From positions 1 to 62,460 of the forward strand of contig JALNXF010000007.1 of NCBI GenBank assembly GCA_023230505.1: a stretch of 62,460 bases of DNA, written 5' to 3'. The stretch is from Candidatus Altimarinota bacterium (GTDB taxonomy: Bacteria; Patescibacteriota; Gracilibacteria; BD1-5; UBA2023). The notes beneath the pieces are model-generated. The model was given only the letters and a program-made list of their open reading frames with translations, searched no databases and was not told the DNA's origin. The stretch's first letter is position 1. The number at the start of each line of letters is the position of its first letter. A program made the translations under genes and the position numbers. This document shows positions 51,522 through 59,924 of the stretch, piece by piece.

Positions 51522-53342
51522 TTAATTTTTTAATAGCAAATCTGCTACTAGTTTAAGTGCTTCTTGATCTAGTTTATCTAGTTCATAAAGAACGAGTGTT
51601 CTTGGATAAAACAATTCTACACCGTTATTTTGAATCCCAATGGCTACCTGTTCAATTCCTGTTGTTTTAATTTTATTATTTACTCTTGTTAGTTCTGTTT
51701 CTAAAAAACCATTATAGGTTCCACCACAACCAGAAGGAATTCCATCAGATAAGACCAATTGAATTTTTCTTTTTTTACCTCTTTTAAGGAGTCTGTGAGC
51801 ACCTCGCCAAATAACTTCATGATCTACGTTTGCTCCACCAACAGCTCCACCCTTTTCTAGGGTAACTGCCATTGCTCCTAAACGATTCTTTACTGAATAA
51901 TAATTTTCATCGAATGTTTTAAAAAAATGAGTAAGAATTTTATCATGACTTCTCTGCATTTTTGGTTGTATATTTTCTGGATGTTTTGGGGTAACAGAAT
52001 TAAATCCAATAACCTCAACATTAATTCCATAAACATTAGATAATGCTTCTGTTAAAGTAATTGCAACACACGCAGCGAGAGTCGAGCGTTTAATTTCTTT
52101 ATAGGTAGAATACCACATACTTCCACTAAGGTCAATAATAATTTGAATATCAGTGTTTAAATTAATTCCCTCTTTTGTTTTTTGCATAATTTTTGTATTG
52201 CCACAAGAAACAGAGGATAGAGAGCGATGATTAATTTTTCCGTGTAATCTATTTTTATTTACTTGAGTTCTGGTTCTTGAACGAAGAATCACAGTTAATA
52301 TTCCACGGAGTTCCTGTGCTTTATCTGTTATCTGAGAACAAATCTGAAAAAATTCATTTGGAAATTCATTTGGAATTAAATCCTCATCTTCCATATTATA
52401 AGGAAGATTCATACTTAATGGTTTAACCTTTTTTTCTTCTTGATCAAGAGACATTTGGCCAACTTCTAGGCCAAGTTTATTTGGATCTAAAGAATCATCA
52501 TCTTTATTTGAAGTAATAAATTCTTCTGAAATACTTTCATTATCATCTTCTTCACCCTTTTCACCATTTTCACCCTCTTCCTCTTTTTCTTCTCCATCTT
52601 TATTACTTTCATTTTCATTATTGTCTTTTGAATTGTTTTCTTCTTTACTATCTTCAATATCCCAAGCCTTAATAACTTCTTTTGTTAGCTCTCCAATTGT
52701 CCAAGTTCCAGCCCTACCCGTTTTTCTACTTTTTTTAAATCTTCCATCAGATAGAATTTTCCATCCAATATCAAAAAACTTTTGTAGTTCTTCTGGAATT
52801 GGAAAGTCACCATAGTTGGCAACTTTAAATTGAAGAGCCATTGAAAGATAACCCCAACGATTGTTGTGGGCAATCTTAATATAATCTTTGCAAACGTCTT
52901 TAAACTCATTCATTCTAAACGATCTAAGACATTCATCTCTACCAGTTTCTTCTTGAACTATATTTTTTTCACCATGAATTCTAAGGCTTTCCATTTCTGA
53001 AAAGCTCATTGATGAATTTCCAGTTTCAATTCTTGAGTCTTCTAGTCTTTGAAACAAATGCTGTTCTAGTTTATTTAGGGAACCATATTTCTTTTTCATG
53101 TAGTCCCCACAAGATTTTAGGGCATGAAGCCTTTCATGTCTATCCCAAGCCATTAGATTATTAACTTGTTCTTCAGTTAAAATTTCTTGATCTAAAATGG
53201 GAAGTAGAATAGCATTTTTTTCAAATGAAAAAGCAGCATGAGCCCCACTAGGAACACCACCCCAAATATACTTAATATTTTCATTATTCAAACCACGTCC
53301 AACAACTGAAATATCGCTTCTAATTTGGTTTGAAGTTCTCAC
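51522..53342 (-). CDS. vWA-domain protein, CobT-like, with HExxH motif
   Basis: 606 aa. The C-terminal von Willebrand A domain has the MIDAS motif DLSGSMW (residues 404-410) and VLSDGIPSG later. The N-terminus contains HERLH (69-73), an HExxH zinc-protease-like motif also seen in some CobT-like phage proteins. Residues about 230-285 are a very acidic linker. In CobST chelatases and MoxR/vWA systems this protein pairs with an AAA+ ATPase, here the gene upstream. In phages the pair is more likely a remodelling machine than a cobalt chelatase. GTG start after AAAAGGATATTAAT. Confidence 0.85.
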   Translation of the reverse strand: MRTSNQIRSDISVVGRGLNNENIKYIWGGVPSGAHAAFSFEKNAILLPILDQEILTEEQVNNLMAWDRHERLHALKSCGDYMKKKYGSLNKLEQHLFQRLEDSRIETGNSSMSFSEMESLRIHGEKNIVQEETGRDECLRSFRMNEFKDVCKDYIKIAHNNRWGYLSMALQFKVANYGDFPIPEELQKFFDIGWKILSDGRFKKSRKTGRAGTWTIGELTKEVIKAWDIEDSKEENNSKDNNENESNKDGEEKEEEGENGEKGEEDDNESISEEFITSNKDDDSLDPNKLGLEVGQMSLDQEEKKVKPLSMNLPYNMEDEDLIPNEFPNEFFQICSQITDKAQELRGILTVILRSRTRTQVNKNRLHGKINHRSLSSVSCGNTKIMQKTKEGINLNTDIQIIIDLSGSMWYSTYKEIKRSTLAACVAITLTEALSNVYGINVEVIGFNSVTPKHPENIQPKMQRSHDKILTHFFKTFDENYYSVKNRLGAMAVTLEKGGAVGGANVDHEVIWRGAHRLLKRGKKRKIQLVLSDGIPSGCGGTYNGFLETELTRVNNKIKTTGIEQVAIGIQNNGVELFYPRTLVLYELDKLDQEALKLVADLLLKN

Positions 53343-53369
53343 ATTAATATCCTTTTATTTCCATCTGGA

Positions 53370-53405
53370 TATAGATAACCTACCCCACTCCTTCCCAACC
53401 CTGGG
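53370..53405 (-). promoter_or_regulatory. CCAGGGTTG promoter-like element
   Basis: CCCAGGGTTGGGA on the minus strand: TTGGGA as -35, TCTATA 17 bases on, about 50 bases before the 53342 GTG. The vWA operon therefore probably has its own promoter. Confidence 0.55.
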
Positions 53406-53429
53406 ATTACCCATTTATTGTTTCTAATT

Positions 53430-54692
53430 TTATTTTAGTTGATTTTGTGCTGTTTGTGAAATTTCACTATTAATTATTTCGAAGTCAGAGGTTGGCTTAA
53501 AATTAAGTCCACAAACAGTAGCAATAACATCACGCATTTTTTGTCTGTTATGTTCTGCAAATTCATTAATGACACAAGTTTCCAATCCAAAATGCCATCC
53601 AAAGACCTTATAGACTTTTGCAAAACGAATGAATGATCTTAGGGTAATGCTTTCTTGTAGTTTGTTAATATTAATAGTGTCATTCATTTTTTGAACAGCA
53701 CCACCACCTTTTTCAAATAGGAAATCAATAACAGGTTTAGGCAACTCATAATAGCTTAATACTTCTTTATAAACTGACCAATCTGTTTTGATTTCAAACT
53801 TAGGACCAATACGAGATAGCCAAGCACTATTCAAAGGCTCTGCCCCGTCATACATCCCGGTAAAATCTCCGTGCCCCCAAGTATTTGCCGTAAAAATAAA
53901 TCGGCAGTCGGGGTGTCTCTCAAAGAATCGGAATCCCTCATGACTAGGAACCATAAGCTTTCCACCTTGTTCCGTAACCATGTTAAGTTGTTTCCTAGCA
54001 GCTTTAGAAGAACGATCAATCTCATCCATAATAAGAATGTACCCCTTAATCCATGCTTCAAGTAGGATTCCGGGAACGAAAATTGTTTTAGAGGTTTGTG
54101 TTGATGGGTCTGAAATTAGTTGTGAGTAACCAACAAGATCTGCCGATTCTTCAATTTCTTCTAGGTTAATTCTAAAACAAGGAACTCCCTTTCCAATAAC
54201 ATTACCATCCTTACTATGTCTATTAAGTCTTTTAGCGATTTCTTCAGCCATACGAGACTTACCAGAAGATTTCTCCCCAACAAGTAGAGGGAAACATCCA
54301 TCTGTTTCAACAGCAGTTTTTACATATTTAAATTCTTCTGGGAAGATATATTCGTGTCCAAAATCACTTCCAGAACCGGGATCAGAACAAGCATAGGAAA
54401 GATAATCTTTTTCATCTTTAACAATTTCTACTTTTTCTGTTTTTTTAATTTCCTTTACTTGTTTTGGAATTTCGGAATCATTAAAAATGAATCTAACGGT
54501 ATCTCCAGTAAATATAAAATCCAATCCCTTTTCAGCAAGCTTAGGCTTTAATTGCATTCGGAATCTTTGTTTTTTATCAGGGAAGTTAATATCATCACTA
54601 ATAAAAGGTTCAAGTTCCTTAAAGGAGATATTAACGGTTCCACTAGATCCTTTGGATTTAACTAAGGATTCAATTTTTGTAATTTCACACAT
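53430..54692 (-). CDS. AAA+ ATPase, CobS/MoxR-like
   Basis: 420 aa. Walker A GEKSSGKS (139-146), Walker B ILIMDEIDR (219-227), sensor-1 region FIFTANTWG and arginine-finger-like SAWLSRIG. The N-terminal 100 residues (HIRAN-like/beta content, GTVNISFKELEPFISDD) are a separate module. It belongs to the CobS/MoxR branch that works with vWA partners; the partner gene follows downstream. Expected role: ATP-driven remodelling of a protein or metal-site target. Confidence 0.9.
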   Translation of the reverse strand: MCEITKIESLVKSKGSSGTVNISFKELEPFISDDINFPDKKQRFRMQLKPKLAEKGLDFIFTGDTVRFIFNDSEIPKQVKEIKKTEKVEIVKDEKDYLSYACSDPGSGSDFGHEYIFPEEFKYVKTAVETDGCFPLLVGEKSSGKSRMAEEIAKRLNRHSKDGNVIGKGVPCFRINLEEIEESADLVGYSQLISDPSTQTSKTIFVPGILLEAWIKGYILIMDEIDRSSKAARKQLNMVTEQGGKLMVPSHEGFRFFERHPDCRFIFTANTWGHGDFTGMYDGAEPLNSAWLSRIGPKFEIKTDWSVYKEVLSYYELPKPVIDFLFEKGGGAVQKMNDTININKLQESITLRSFIRFAKVYKVFGWHFGLETCVINEFAEHNRQKMRDVIATVCGLNFKPTSDFEIINSEISQTAQNQLK

Positions 54693-54731
54693 AAAAGAAA
54701 CTCCAGTGAATTTTTATTTGCTCTTAGAGTT

Positions 54732-54766
54732 ATTATGCTTTTCCCACTCTCTCTCCCCAACCCTGG
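54732..54766 (-). promoter_or_regulatory. CCAGGGTTG promoter-like element
   Basis: CCAGGGTTGGGG on the minus strand: TTGGGG as -35 and CATAAT exactly 17 bases on, about 63 bases before the AAA+ gene start. The best -10 match of the set. Confidence 0.62.
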
Positions 54767-54784
54767 AGGAGTTTCTCTTATCTT

Positions 54785-55030
54785 TTAATCGAAGAATTTA
54801 CTAACCTTTCTAGTAACTTTTCTGAAAATAAACATTTCGATAACCAATCTAATTCCTAGAATAAATGGAATTGTTCCATAGATAATTAAACCGAATAACA
54901 TTTGAACTCCATCTAATTCTCCAGCCAAATAACTATTGGTTGCTGAAATAAGTAGCCATAAACAGATGGCGGAGGCTGGGATAAAGATAGTAAGGAAAAT
55001 AGCTTTGTTGCTTAGAGGTTCATTGTTCAT
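54785..55030 (-). CDS. small membrane protein, two transmembrane segments
   Basis: 81 aa. Hydrophobic stretches AIFLTIFIPASAICLWLLIS and VQMLFGLIIYGTIPFILGI suggest two membrane helices with both ends inside (basic FRKVTRKVSKF C-terminus). Function unknown; a holin-like role cannot be excluded but there is no lysin nearby. Confidence 0.72.
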   Translation of the reverse strand: MNNEPLSNKAIFLTIFIPASAICLWLLISATNSYLAGELDGVQMLFGLIIYGTIPFILGIRLVIEMFIFRKVTRKVSKFFD

Positions 55031-55034
55031 ATAT

Positions 55035-55598
55035 TTATCTCACAAATGAAATGGATTTACAGTTTGGACAAGATGATTTTTTAATAGCTCCTAATGTTCT
55101 AAAACGAAAATCAGTTCCACAATTTTCACATTTAATGTTGTGATATTCTGGAGATACTTCTTTAAAAGTAATTCCAAAGGCAGTTAAGTGTGAAAACAAT
55201 CTTGATTTTAAAAATTTAGGTACAGAAATAATAGAATAACGATATGTATAGAGTGTATGTAGATTCATTAATTCTTTATCTTTAATGTTTTTCTTTACAA
55301 CCCATGCCTGAATAAACTCTTTTAGTTGTTTTGCTCTTCTTTTACCCCATTTACTCCAAAGTTCTTCATATGGAATTAGGTTCATAGGGATTTTAAACAT
55401 AACTGTTGTTATTTCAGAACAAGAATGATTTTTTTGATATAGGTATCTTAATGTTCCCCAAGAGAATGGAATTTCAACAAGATCTATTTTTTGTGAAAAC
55501 GAATTTTCGTTAATATAATTTTTAATGTCGTCATTCCATTCTTCTGAAAAGATTCGTAAGTATCCATTTGAGTTTTTTGTTTTTTCAAGAATGTTCAT
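55035..55598 (-). CDS. hypothetical protein with C-terminal zinc ribbon
   Basis: 187 aa. KWGKRRAKQLKEFIQAWVVKKN is a basic helix; the end IKCENCGTDFRFRTLGAIKKSSCPNCKSISFVR is a zinc ribbon. Start ATG at 55598, four bases inside the preceding gene's end; an upstream TTG is possible but less well spaced. Confidence 0.72.
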   Translation of the reverse strand: MNILEKTKNSNGYLRIFSEEWNDDIKNYINENSFSQKIDLVEIPFSWGTLRYLYQKNHSCSEITTVMFKIPMNLIPYEELWSKWGKRRAKQLKEFIQAWVVKKNIKDKELMNLHTLYTYRYSIISVPKFLKSRLFSHLTAFGITFKEVSPEYHNIKCENCGTDFRFRTLGAIKKSSCPNCKSISFVR

Positions 55599-56068
55599 TT
55601 TTCTGTTTCCGTGATAATACAATTTTCATCTTGAAAAATGTAAGAGATAATTTCATCTAATGTTTTCATGCCATCACAATTCATGTAAATATTATTGATT
55701 GGCATATAGTGAAGTCCAGCACGAAAAACAAAATAATGAACTTTATCATTTTCAATCTTTGAAGATAAATATTCAAACAGAATGTCTTGTGCTTGTGGAC
55801 CTAAACAAGGGAGGGACTGAAGAAGAAGAAGAAAACAAGCAATCTTTTGGTGATCTAAATCGTTTTCTGGAACAACAAGTTTAAATCCATTAGAATCATG
55901 AACATATCCATCAAAGTAAATGAATTGAGTAGTGTGTTCATTAAAGCCAATACAATGAATTACAGCAATAATATCTCCATGAAATTGACGAAGTTTGGTT
56001 ACATTATTGTATGATACAGAAGGACTTTGAATTTCAACTTCCGTTTTTAAGGTTGTTAAGTCAATCAT
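55595..56068 (-). CDS. hypothetical protein
   Basis: 157 aa, RBS AACAAGGAGAAAAAA. Beta-rich (IIAVIHCIGFNEHTTQFIYFDGYVHDSNGFKLVV) then helical (QKIACFLLLLQSLPCLGPQAQDILFEYL). Not recognised. A promoter-like element lies 40 bases upstream. Confidence 0.72.
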   Translation of the reverse strand: MIDLTTLKTEVEIQSPSVSYNNVTKLRQFHGDIIAVIHCIGFNEHTTQFIYFDGYVHDSNGFKLVVPENDLDHQKIACFLLLLQSLPCLGPQAQDILFEYLSSKIENDKVHYFVFRAGLHYMPINNIYMNCDGMKTLDEIISYIFQDENCIITETEK

Positions 56069-56087
56069 TTTTTTCTCCTTGTTGACT

Positions 56088-56122
56088 TAAGACAGCCTTA
56101 CCCGATGCCCCCTCAACCCTGG
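56088..56122 (-). promoter_or_regulatory. CCAGGGTTG promoter-like element
   Basis: CCAGGGTTGAGGGGG on the minus strand: TTGAGG as -35, with GTCTTA at the 17-base position (weak -10), about 40 bases before the 56068 start. Confidence 0.5.
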
Positions 56123-56124
56123 TC

Positions 56125-56733
56125 TTATTTTTTTATCTTTAAATTATAACCTTCTCTTCTAAATACATTTCCATTTTTATCATGTTCATATTCTACCCAA
56201 TGACCATCAGACTCTTCATATTTAATGCATCTATTATTTTCATCATAATAATATTTTGCCCAATCACCAGAAGAATATTCTTTTTTAATTAAATTGTTAT
56301 TGGAATTATATTCTCTTTTTTCCCAATCACCATTAGAATTTTTATATTTAATTTTATTGTTGTTAAAATCATATACCCATTTTACCCAATAACCACTACT
56401 AGATTCTTGTTTAATTAAATTGCCTTTATCATCAAAACATCTTTTATAACCATCTTTTTCTACAATCAAATTAGATAAACTAACCTCTTCTAAAATACTA
56501 ATCTTATCAGTTACTGATTTATCACCATCAGTTTTAATATTACCTAAAGCTTCTACTTTAAAAACTTTAATATTTTTATTTGGAGGGTAATAATCAAAGA
56601 CACTATATAAATCTTGACAAAAATGAAAGCCTCTTACACATAGTATTAATTCACCATCTAAAGTATAGGTTTGACCAACTTCATAAAGTAGGTCTAAACA
56701 TTTTCCATTTCTAGTTGCTTTATAACCAATCAT
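56125..56733 (-). CDS. MIGYKAT/YD-repeat protein, cluster C member 3
   Basis: 202 aa with four YD units and a diverged end (HWVEYEHDKNGNVFRREGYNLKIKK). Followed immediately by a CCAGGGTTG element, so the gene closes its transcription unit. Confidence 0.91.
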   Translation of the reverse strand: MIGYKATRNGKCLDLLYEVGQTYTLDGELILCVRGFHFCQDLYSVFDYYPPNKNIKVFKVEALGNIKTDGDKSVTDKISILEEVSLSNLIVEKDGYKRCFDDKGNLIKQESSSGYWVKWVYDFNNNKIKYKNSNGDWEKREYNSNNNLIKKEYSSGDWAKYYYDENNRCIKYEESDGHWVEYEHDKNGNVFRREGYNLKIKK

Positions 56734-56783
56734 ATTAATTGTCCTCTACCATGTTCTATTAAATAATTATTTTAATCTTATCC

Positions 56784-57455
56784 CTATGGTTTCAAACTAT
56801 AATTATAACCTTTTATTTTAACATAATTGCTATTTTCATTATATTCCCATTTTTCCCAATGACCATCAGACTCTTCACATTTAATTAAATTATTGTTTGA
56901 ATCATATTCATATTTTACCCAATGACCATCAGACTCTTCACATTTAATTAAATTATTGTTTGAATCATATTCATATTTTACCCAATCACCATTAGAAAAT
57001 TCTTCTTTAACTCTATTATTTTTTGAATCATATTCATATTTTATCCAAGAACCATCAGAAATTTCTTCTTTAATTTTATTGTCATTAGAATCATATTCAA
57101 ACGTTACCCAATAACCACTAGTATATTCACGTTTAACTAAATTGCATTTTTCATCAAAATGTTTCTTAAAACCATTTTTTTCTACAACAATATTACTTAA
57201 ATTAACTTCTTCTAAAATCTTAATCTTATCAGTAACTGATTTATCAGAAATTGTTTTAATATTACCTAAAGCTTCTACCTTAAAGACTTTAATATCTTTA
57301 TATGGGAGATAGTAAGTAAAAACATCATATAAATTTTGACAAAAATGAAAACCTTTTTCACACATTACTAATTCACCCTCTAAAGTATATGTTTGACCAA
57401 CTTTATATAGTTGGTTCAAACACATACCATTATATGTTGCTTTATATCCAATCAT
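56784..57455 (-). CDS. MIGYKAT/YD-repeat protein, cluster C member 2, exact unit duplication
   Basis: 223 aa with five YD units. Two neighbouring units are identical base for base over 63 bp (56855-56980), both encoding the unit ending NNNLIKCEESDG. The frame stops at SLKP, but further downstream another frame still reads NNYLIEHGRGQLI to the next ATG, so the tail was lost by a small frameshift. Confidence 0.91.
   Translation of the reverse strand: MIGYKATYNGMCLNQLYKVGQTYTLEGELVMCEKGFHFCQNLYDVFTYYLPYKDIKVFKVEALGNIKTISDKSVTDKIKILEEVNLSNIVVEKNGFKKHFDEKCNLVKREYTSGYWVTFEYDSNDNKIKEEISDGSWIKYEYDSKNNRVKEEFSNGDWVKYEYDSNNNLIKCEESDGHWVKYEYDSNNNLIKCEESDGHWEKWEYNENSNYVKIKGYNYSLKP
56855..56980 (-). repeat. 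exact 63-bp tandem duplication inside a YD-repeat gene
   Basis: The 63 bases at 56855-56917 recur without change at 56918-56980. The unit length is exactly one 21-codon YD unit, so the frame is kept. Absence of any difference marks a very recent duplication. Confidence 0.92.
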
Positions 57456-57506
57456 ATTGATTGCCCTCTAACATATTTTATACAAAAACTACTAGAATTT
57501 TCTTGT

Positions 57507-58055
57507 TTAACCTTCTACACAATAACCATCAGAATTTTCTATTTTAATGCATTTGTTATTTTCATCATAATAATATTTGTTCCAAGAATCATCAGAATAT
57601 TTTGTTTTAACTAATTTGTTGTTTTCATTATATTCATACTTTTCCCAATGTTCATCAGTATTTTCATATTTAATTCTATTACCATTTTTATCATATTCAT
57701 ATTTTTCCCAATAACCACAAGGAAATTCTTTTTTAACAAAATTTCCTTTATTGTCAAAATATCTCTTTTCATTATATTTTTCTACAATTAAATTATTTAA
57801 ATCTACTTCTTCTAAAATCTTAATTTTATTTGTAACTGATTTACTTTCACTATTAATAGTGTCTCCTAAAGCTTCTACTTTAAAGACTTTAATATCTTTG
57901 TTTGGAGTATAATAATCAAAAACATCAAACAAATCTTGACAAAAATGGAAACCTTTTTCACACATTATTGGCTTGCCATCTAAAGTATATGTTTGACCAA
58001 CTTCATAAAGTTGGTTCAAACATTTACCATTTTCTGTTGCTTTGTACCCGATCAT
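57507..58055 (-). CDS. MIGYKAT/YD-repeat protein, cluster C member 1, frameshifted end
   Basis: 182 aa with three complete YD units and a fourth cut at GYCVEG. Downstream in another frame the DNA continues VKQENSSSFCIKYVRGQSI up to the ATGA of the next copy, so an indel or small deletion has truncated the protein while the tail with its AGAGGGCAATCAAT site remains. It follows a 80-base AT-rich gap. Confidence 0.9.
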   Translation of the reverse strand: MIGYKATENGKCLNQLYEVGQTYTLDGKPIMCEKGFHFCQDLFDVFDYYTPNKDIKVFKVEALGDTINSESKSVTNKIKILEEVDLNNLIVEKYNEKRYFDNKGNFVKKEFPCGYWEKYEYDKNGNRIKYENTDEHWEKYEYNENNKLVKTKYSDDSWNKYYYDENNKCIKIENSDGYCVEG

Positions 58056-58136
58056 ATTTATTCCCTTTAATAGTGAATTTTTTATTTACCTAAGATAGCT
58101 CATTTTAGATAAATAAATTACACTATATGTAGCTAA

Positions 58137-58523
58137 TTAAGAAAAATGACCCTGACTGTTTGACCAATCTGATTTTGCTTGTACCTTACCACATTTACTA
58201 CACTTAACATGAGACCAATTCATTTCTTTATAGTCATGGTCACATTTTTGTTCTAATTTAAGAAAAAATTGTGGTGCTATTAATTTAACCATGGATTCAA
58301 TATCTAATGCTTTTTCTTCTGGTGAAGAATCTTTGTTACATCCACCAATTGAATTTTTAATTTCTCCAAGACTTTCCCCAAATAAAGTGTTTTTATTACT
58401 AAATTTAAAGTCAGTCCACCAATATCCATTATTTGGATCAATCCATCCTTTAATATAATCTTCTTCATATTTAAGATGAAATTCATAAAAACTGTCTTTA
58501 TTTGATTTTACAAGAGTAATCAT
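58137..58523 (-). CDS. hypothetical protein with C-terminal zinc knuckle
   Basis: 128 aa, start MITLVKSNKDSF after AAAGGACTAATAATA. EYDYIKGWIDPNNGYWWTDFKF-type beta segment near residues 19-40, and CDHDYKEMNWSHVKCSKCGK at the end, likely a single zinc site. Not recognised. Confidence 0.7.
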   Translation of the reverse strand: MITLVKSNKDSFYEFHLKYEEDYIKGWIDPNNGYWWTDFKFSNKNTLFGESLGEIKNSIGGCNKDSSPEEKALDIESMVKLIAPQFFLKLEQKCDHDYKEMNWSHVKCSKCGKVQAKSDWSNSQGHFS

Positions 58524-58615
58524 TATTATTAGTCCTTTAATATTAATAAAAGAGCACAAGAAAATGTTTTCTGGACACTGCAAAATTGACGAGATCCCAC
58601 AATGTCCTTACTAGT

Positions 58616-58685
58616 CGATTTTGGTGAGAGTCGAACTCACACTCTTTCCTCCGTGGAGGATGCTTTACCTTTAAGCTACAAAATC
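58616..58685 (-). tRNA. atypical tRNA-like gene with palindromic anticodon arm
   Basis: On the minus strand 70 nt fold with a perfect 7-bp acceptor (GATTTTG/CAAAATC), U8 A9, D stem GCTT/AAGC with GG in the loop, and T arm GTGAG/CTCAC with loop TTCGACT; discriminator G, CCA not encoded. The anticodon arm is abnormal: TCCTCC-AC-GGAGGA is a perfect palindrome, so no 7-nt loop with U33 can form; the best tRNA-like reading is a 4-bp stem with loop CCACGG. The anticodon cannot be assigned. It may be a decoy or special-function tRNA-like RNA. Confidence 0.6.
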
Positions 58686-58732
58686 TTCACATTTCTTTCA
58701 TCATGAAAAGATTCGCCGTCCTACGTCGTTTT

Positions 58733-58758
58733 CAACAATTATACGGAGATAATTGTTG
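58733..58758. terminator. 10-bp hairpin upstream of the tRNA-like gene
   Basis: CAACAATTAT (58733-58742) and ATAATTGTTG (58749-58758) pair perfectly around ACGGAG. It lies between the ParB-like gene and the tRNA-like gene. No U-run follows, so it may be a processing or structural element. The 58524-58831 interval holds only this hairpin and the tRNA-like gene. Confidence 0.55.
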
Positions 58759-58831
58759 TGGACTCCACTTCCCATGATATACTTGTGCTCTTTTATTAAT
58801 CCGAGGCAGTTTTTAGCTGCCCCGGAAGTTG

Positions 58832-59848
58832 TCAGGTGCTGGCTGGCTTATTTAGCTTGCTTTCAATTTCGTCACGCAGTGAATTAATCACATTAAATAC
58901 ATTGGCAAGCTTATCGTCAAACTGCTCCTTAAGTCCCTTAGAGGCAAGGAACCCGGACAATTCTCCATCCTTGTCAAACAATTCTGCAACAGTTGTAAGA
59001 CGTTGCTTTGGACGCATTTCTCTTTTTTCAGAGTTCTTCTTACGAATATCAGAGCCCTTTACTTTGTCACCCTTATTAATAATTTCTGCAACAGACTCCT
59101 GCTCTTCAACCGTTGCCTTTGCAGCTTCAAATGCAGCACTTCTATTTAGTTTCCCCTCTTCCCAAGATTTGACTAGTTCTGGGATTAGAGATTCAGAAGC
59201 CTTGATATAATTATCAAGAATTGGACGCCACTTAATTTGATCTTTACCAAGTCTTTCTGAAATTTCATTCTTAGTCCATCCCATATTAATAAAGTTTCGG
59301 ATGGAATACATAACTTCAACATCAGAAAGACACCGTGATCGTTCAGACAAATTGCGACGAACCATTTCTGCCTTTGCTTCATCTTCTGTTCCGACAAAAA
59401 CTGTAATAGGAATCTTCTTAAAAAGTTCTGGATTCTTTTGAATGATATAGGAAATACAAGTGGTACGAGTAGCTCCATCAAGAATCAAAATATCAGTAGA
59501 ACCTTCTCGATTAAGAGGATAAACAATAATTGGATCGTCAATGATCCCTTTCTGAAGAATACCATTGTAAATATCAACAAGTCGTGAATCACCTTGAGCA
59601 TCACCATTCTCATTGAATGTTAGCTTGTAATAATCATGGGACTTAGGATGATTAAATCCCAAACTTTCATAAAGCTTGAAGTCAATGGGTTCTCCACTAT
59701 GAAATCCCATTAGAGCAATAGGATTGATAACTGAAAGAGAAGATGCCTTCTTTAGAATCTTCCCATGAACTTCTTTCCGATAATCTTCCACCGAGTTAAA
59801 CTCAGTGTTACCAATCTTGAGATCAGTAATTTCTGCGAGTGTTGTCAT
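58832..59848 (-). CDS. ParB-like protein
   Basis: 338 aa. The ParB/sulfiredoxin-fold part spans about residues 85-170: GIIDDPIIVYPL...ILILDGATRTTCISYI (the DGATRTT segment stands in for the nucleotide-binding GERR box) and KIPITVFVGTEDEAKAEMVRRNLSERSRCLS. A helix-turn-helix-like MGWTKNEISERLGKDQIKWRPIL follows. C-terminal 80 residues are charged. Phage members act in DNA binding, segregation or transcription; which one applies is unknown. Its codon choice, like that of 60302-61426, is less AT-biased than the arrays. RBS TAAGGAGCTTTAACA. Confidence 0.85.
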   Translation of the reverse strand: MTTLAEITDLKIGNTEFNSVEDYRKEVHGKILKKASSLSVINPIALMGFHSGEPIDFKLYESLGFNHPKSHDYYKLTFNENGDAQGDSRLVDIYNGILQKGIIDDPIIVYPLNREGSTDILILDGATRTTCISYIIQKNPELFKKIPITVFVGTEDEAKAEMVRRNLSERSRCLSDVEVMYSIRNFINMGWTKNEISERLGKDQIKWRPILDNYIKASESLIPELVKSWEEGKLNRSAAFEAAKATVEEQESVAEIINKGDKVKGSDIRKKNSEKREMRPKQRLTTVAELFDKDGELSGFLASKGLKEQFDDKLANVFNVINSLRDEIESKLNKPAST

Positions 59849-59881
59849 TGTTAAAGCTCCTTAGTTGTCGTGCTGATATTT

Positions 59882-59915
59882 TTAGTACTACCACAGCCCT
59901 CCTCCCCCAACCCTG
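59882..59915 (-). promoter_or_regulatory. CCAGGGTTG promoter-like element
   Basis: CCAGGGTTGGGG on the minus strand: TTGGGG as -35 and TACTAA 17 bases on, about 56 bases before the ParB-like gene. Confidence 0.6.
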
Positions 59916-59924
59916 GAGGAAGTG

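Noticed and set aside
58561..58615. A second tRNA next to the tRNA-like gene
   Set aside because: GGACA/TGTCC can pair, but no D, anticodon and T arms with tRNA spacing can be drawn.
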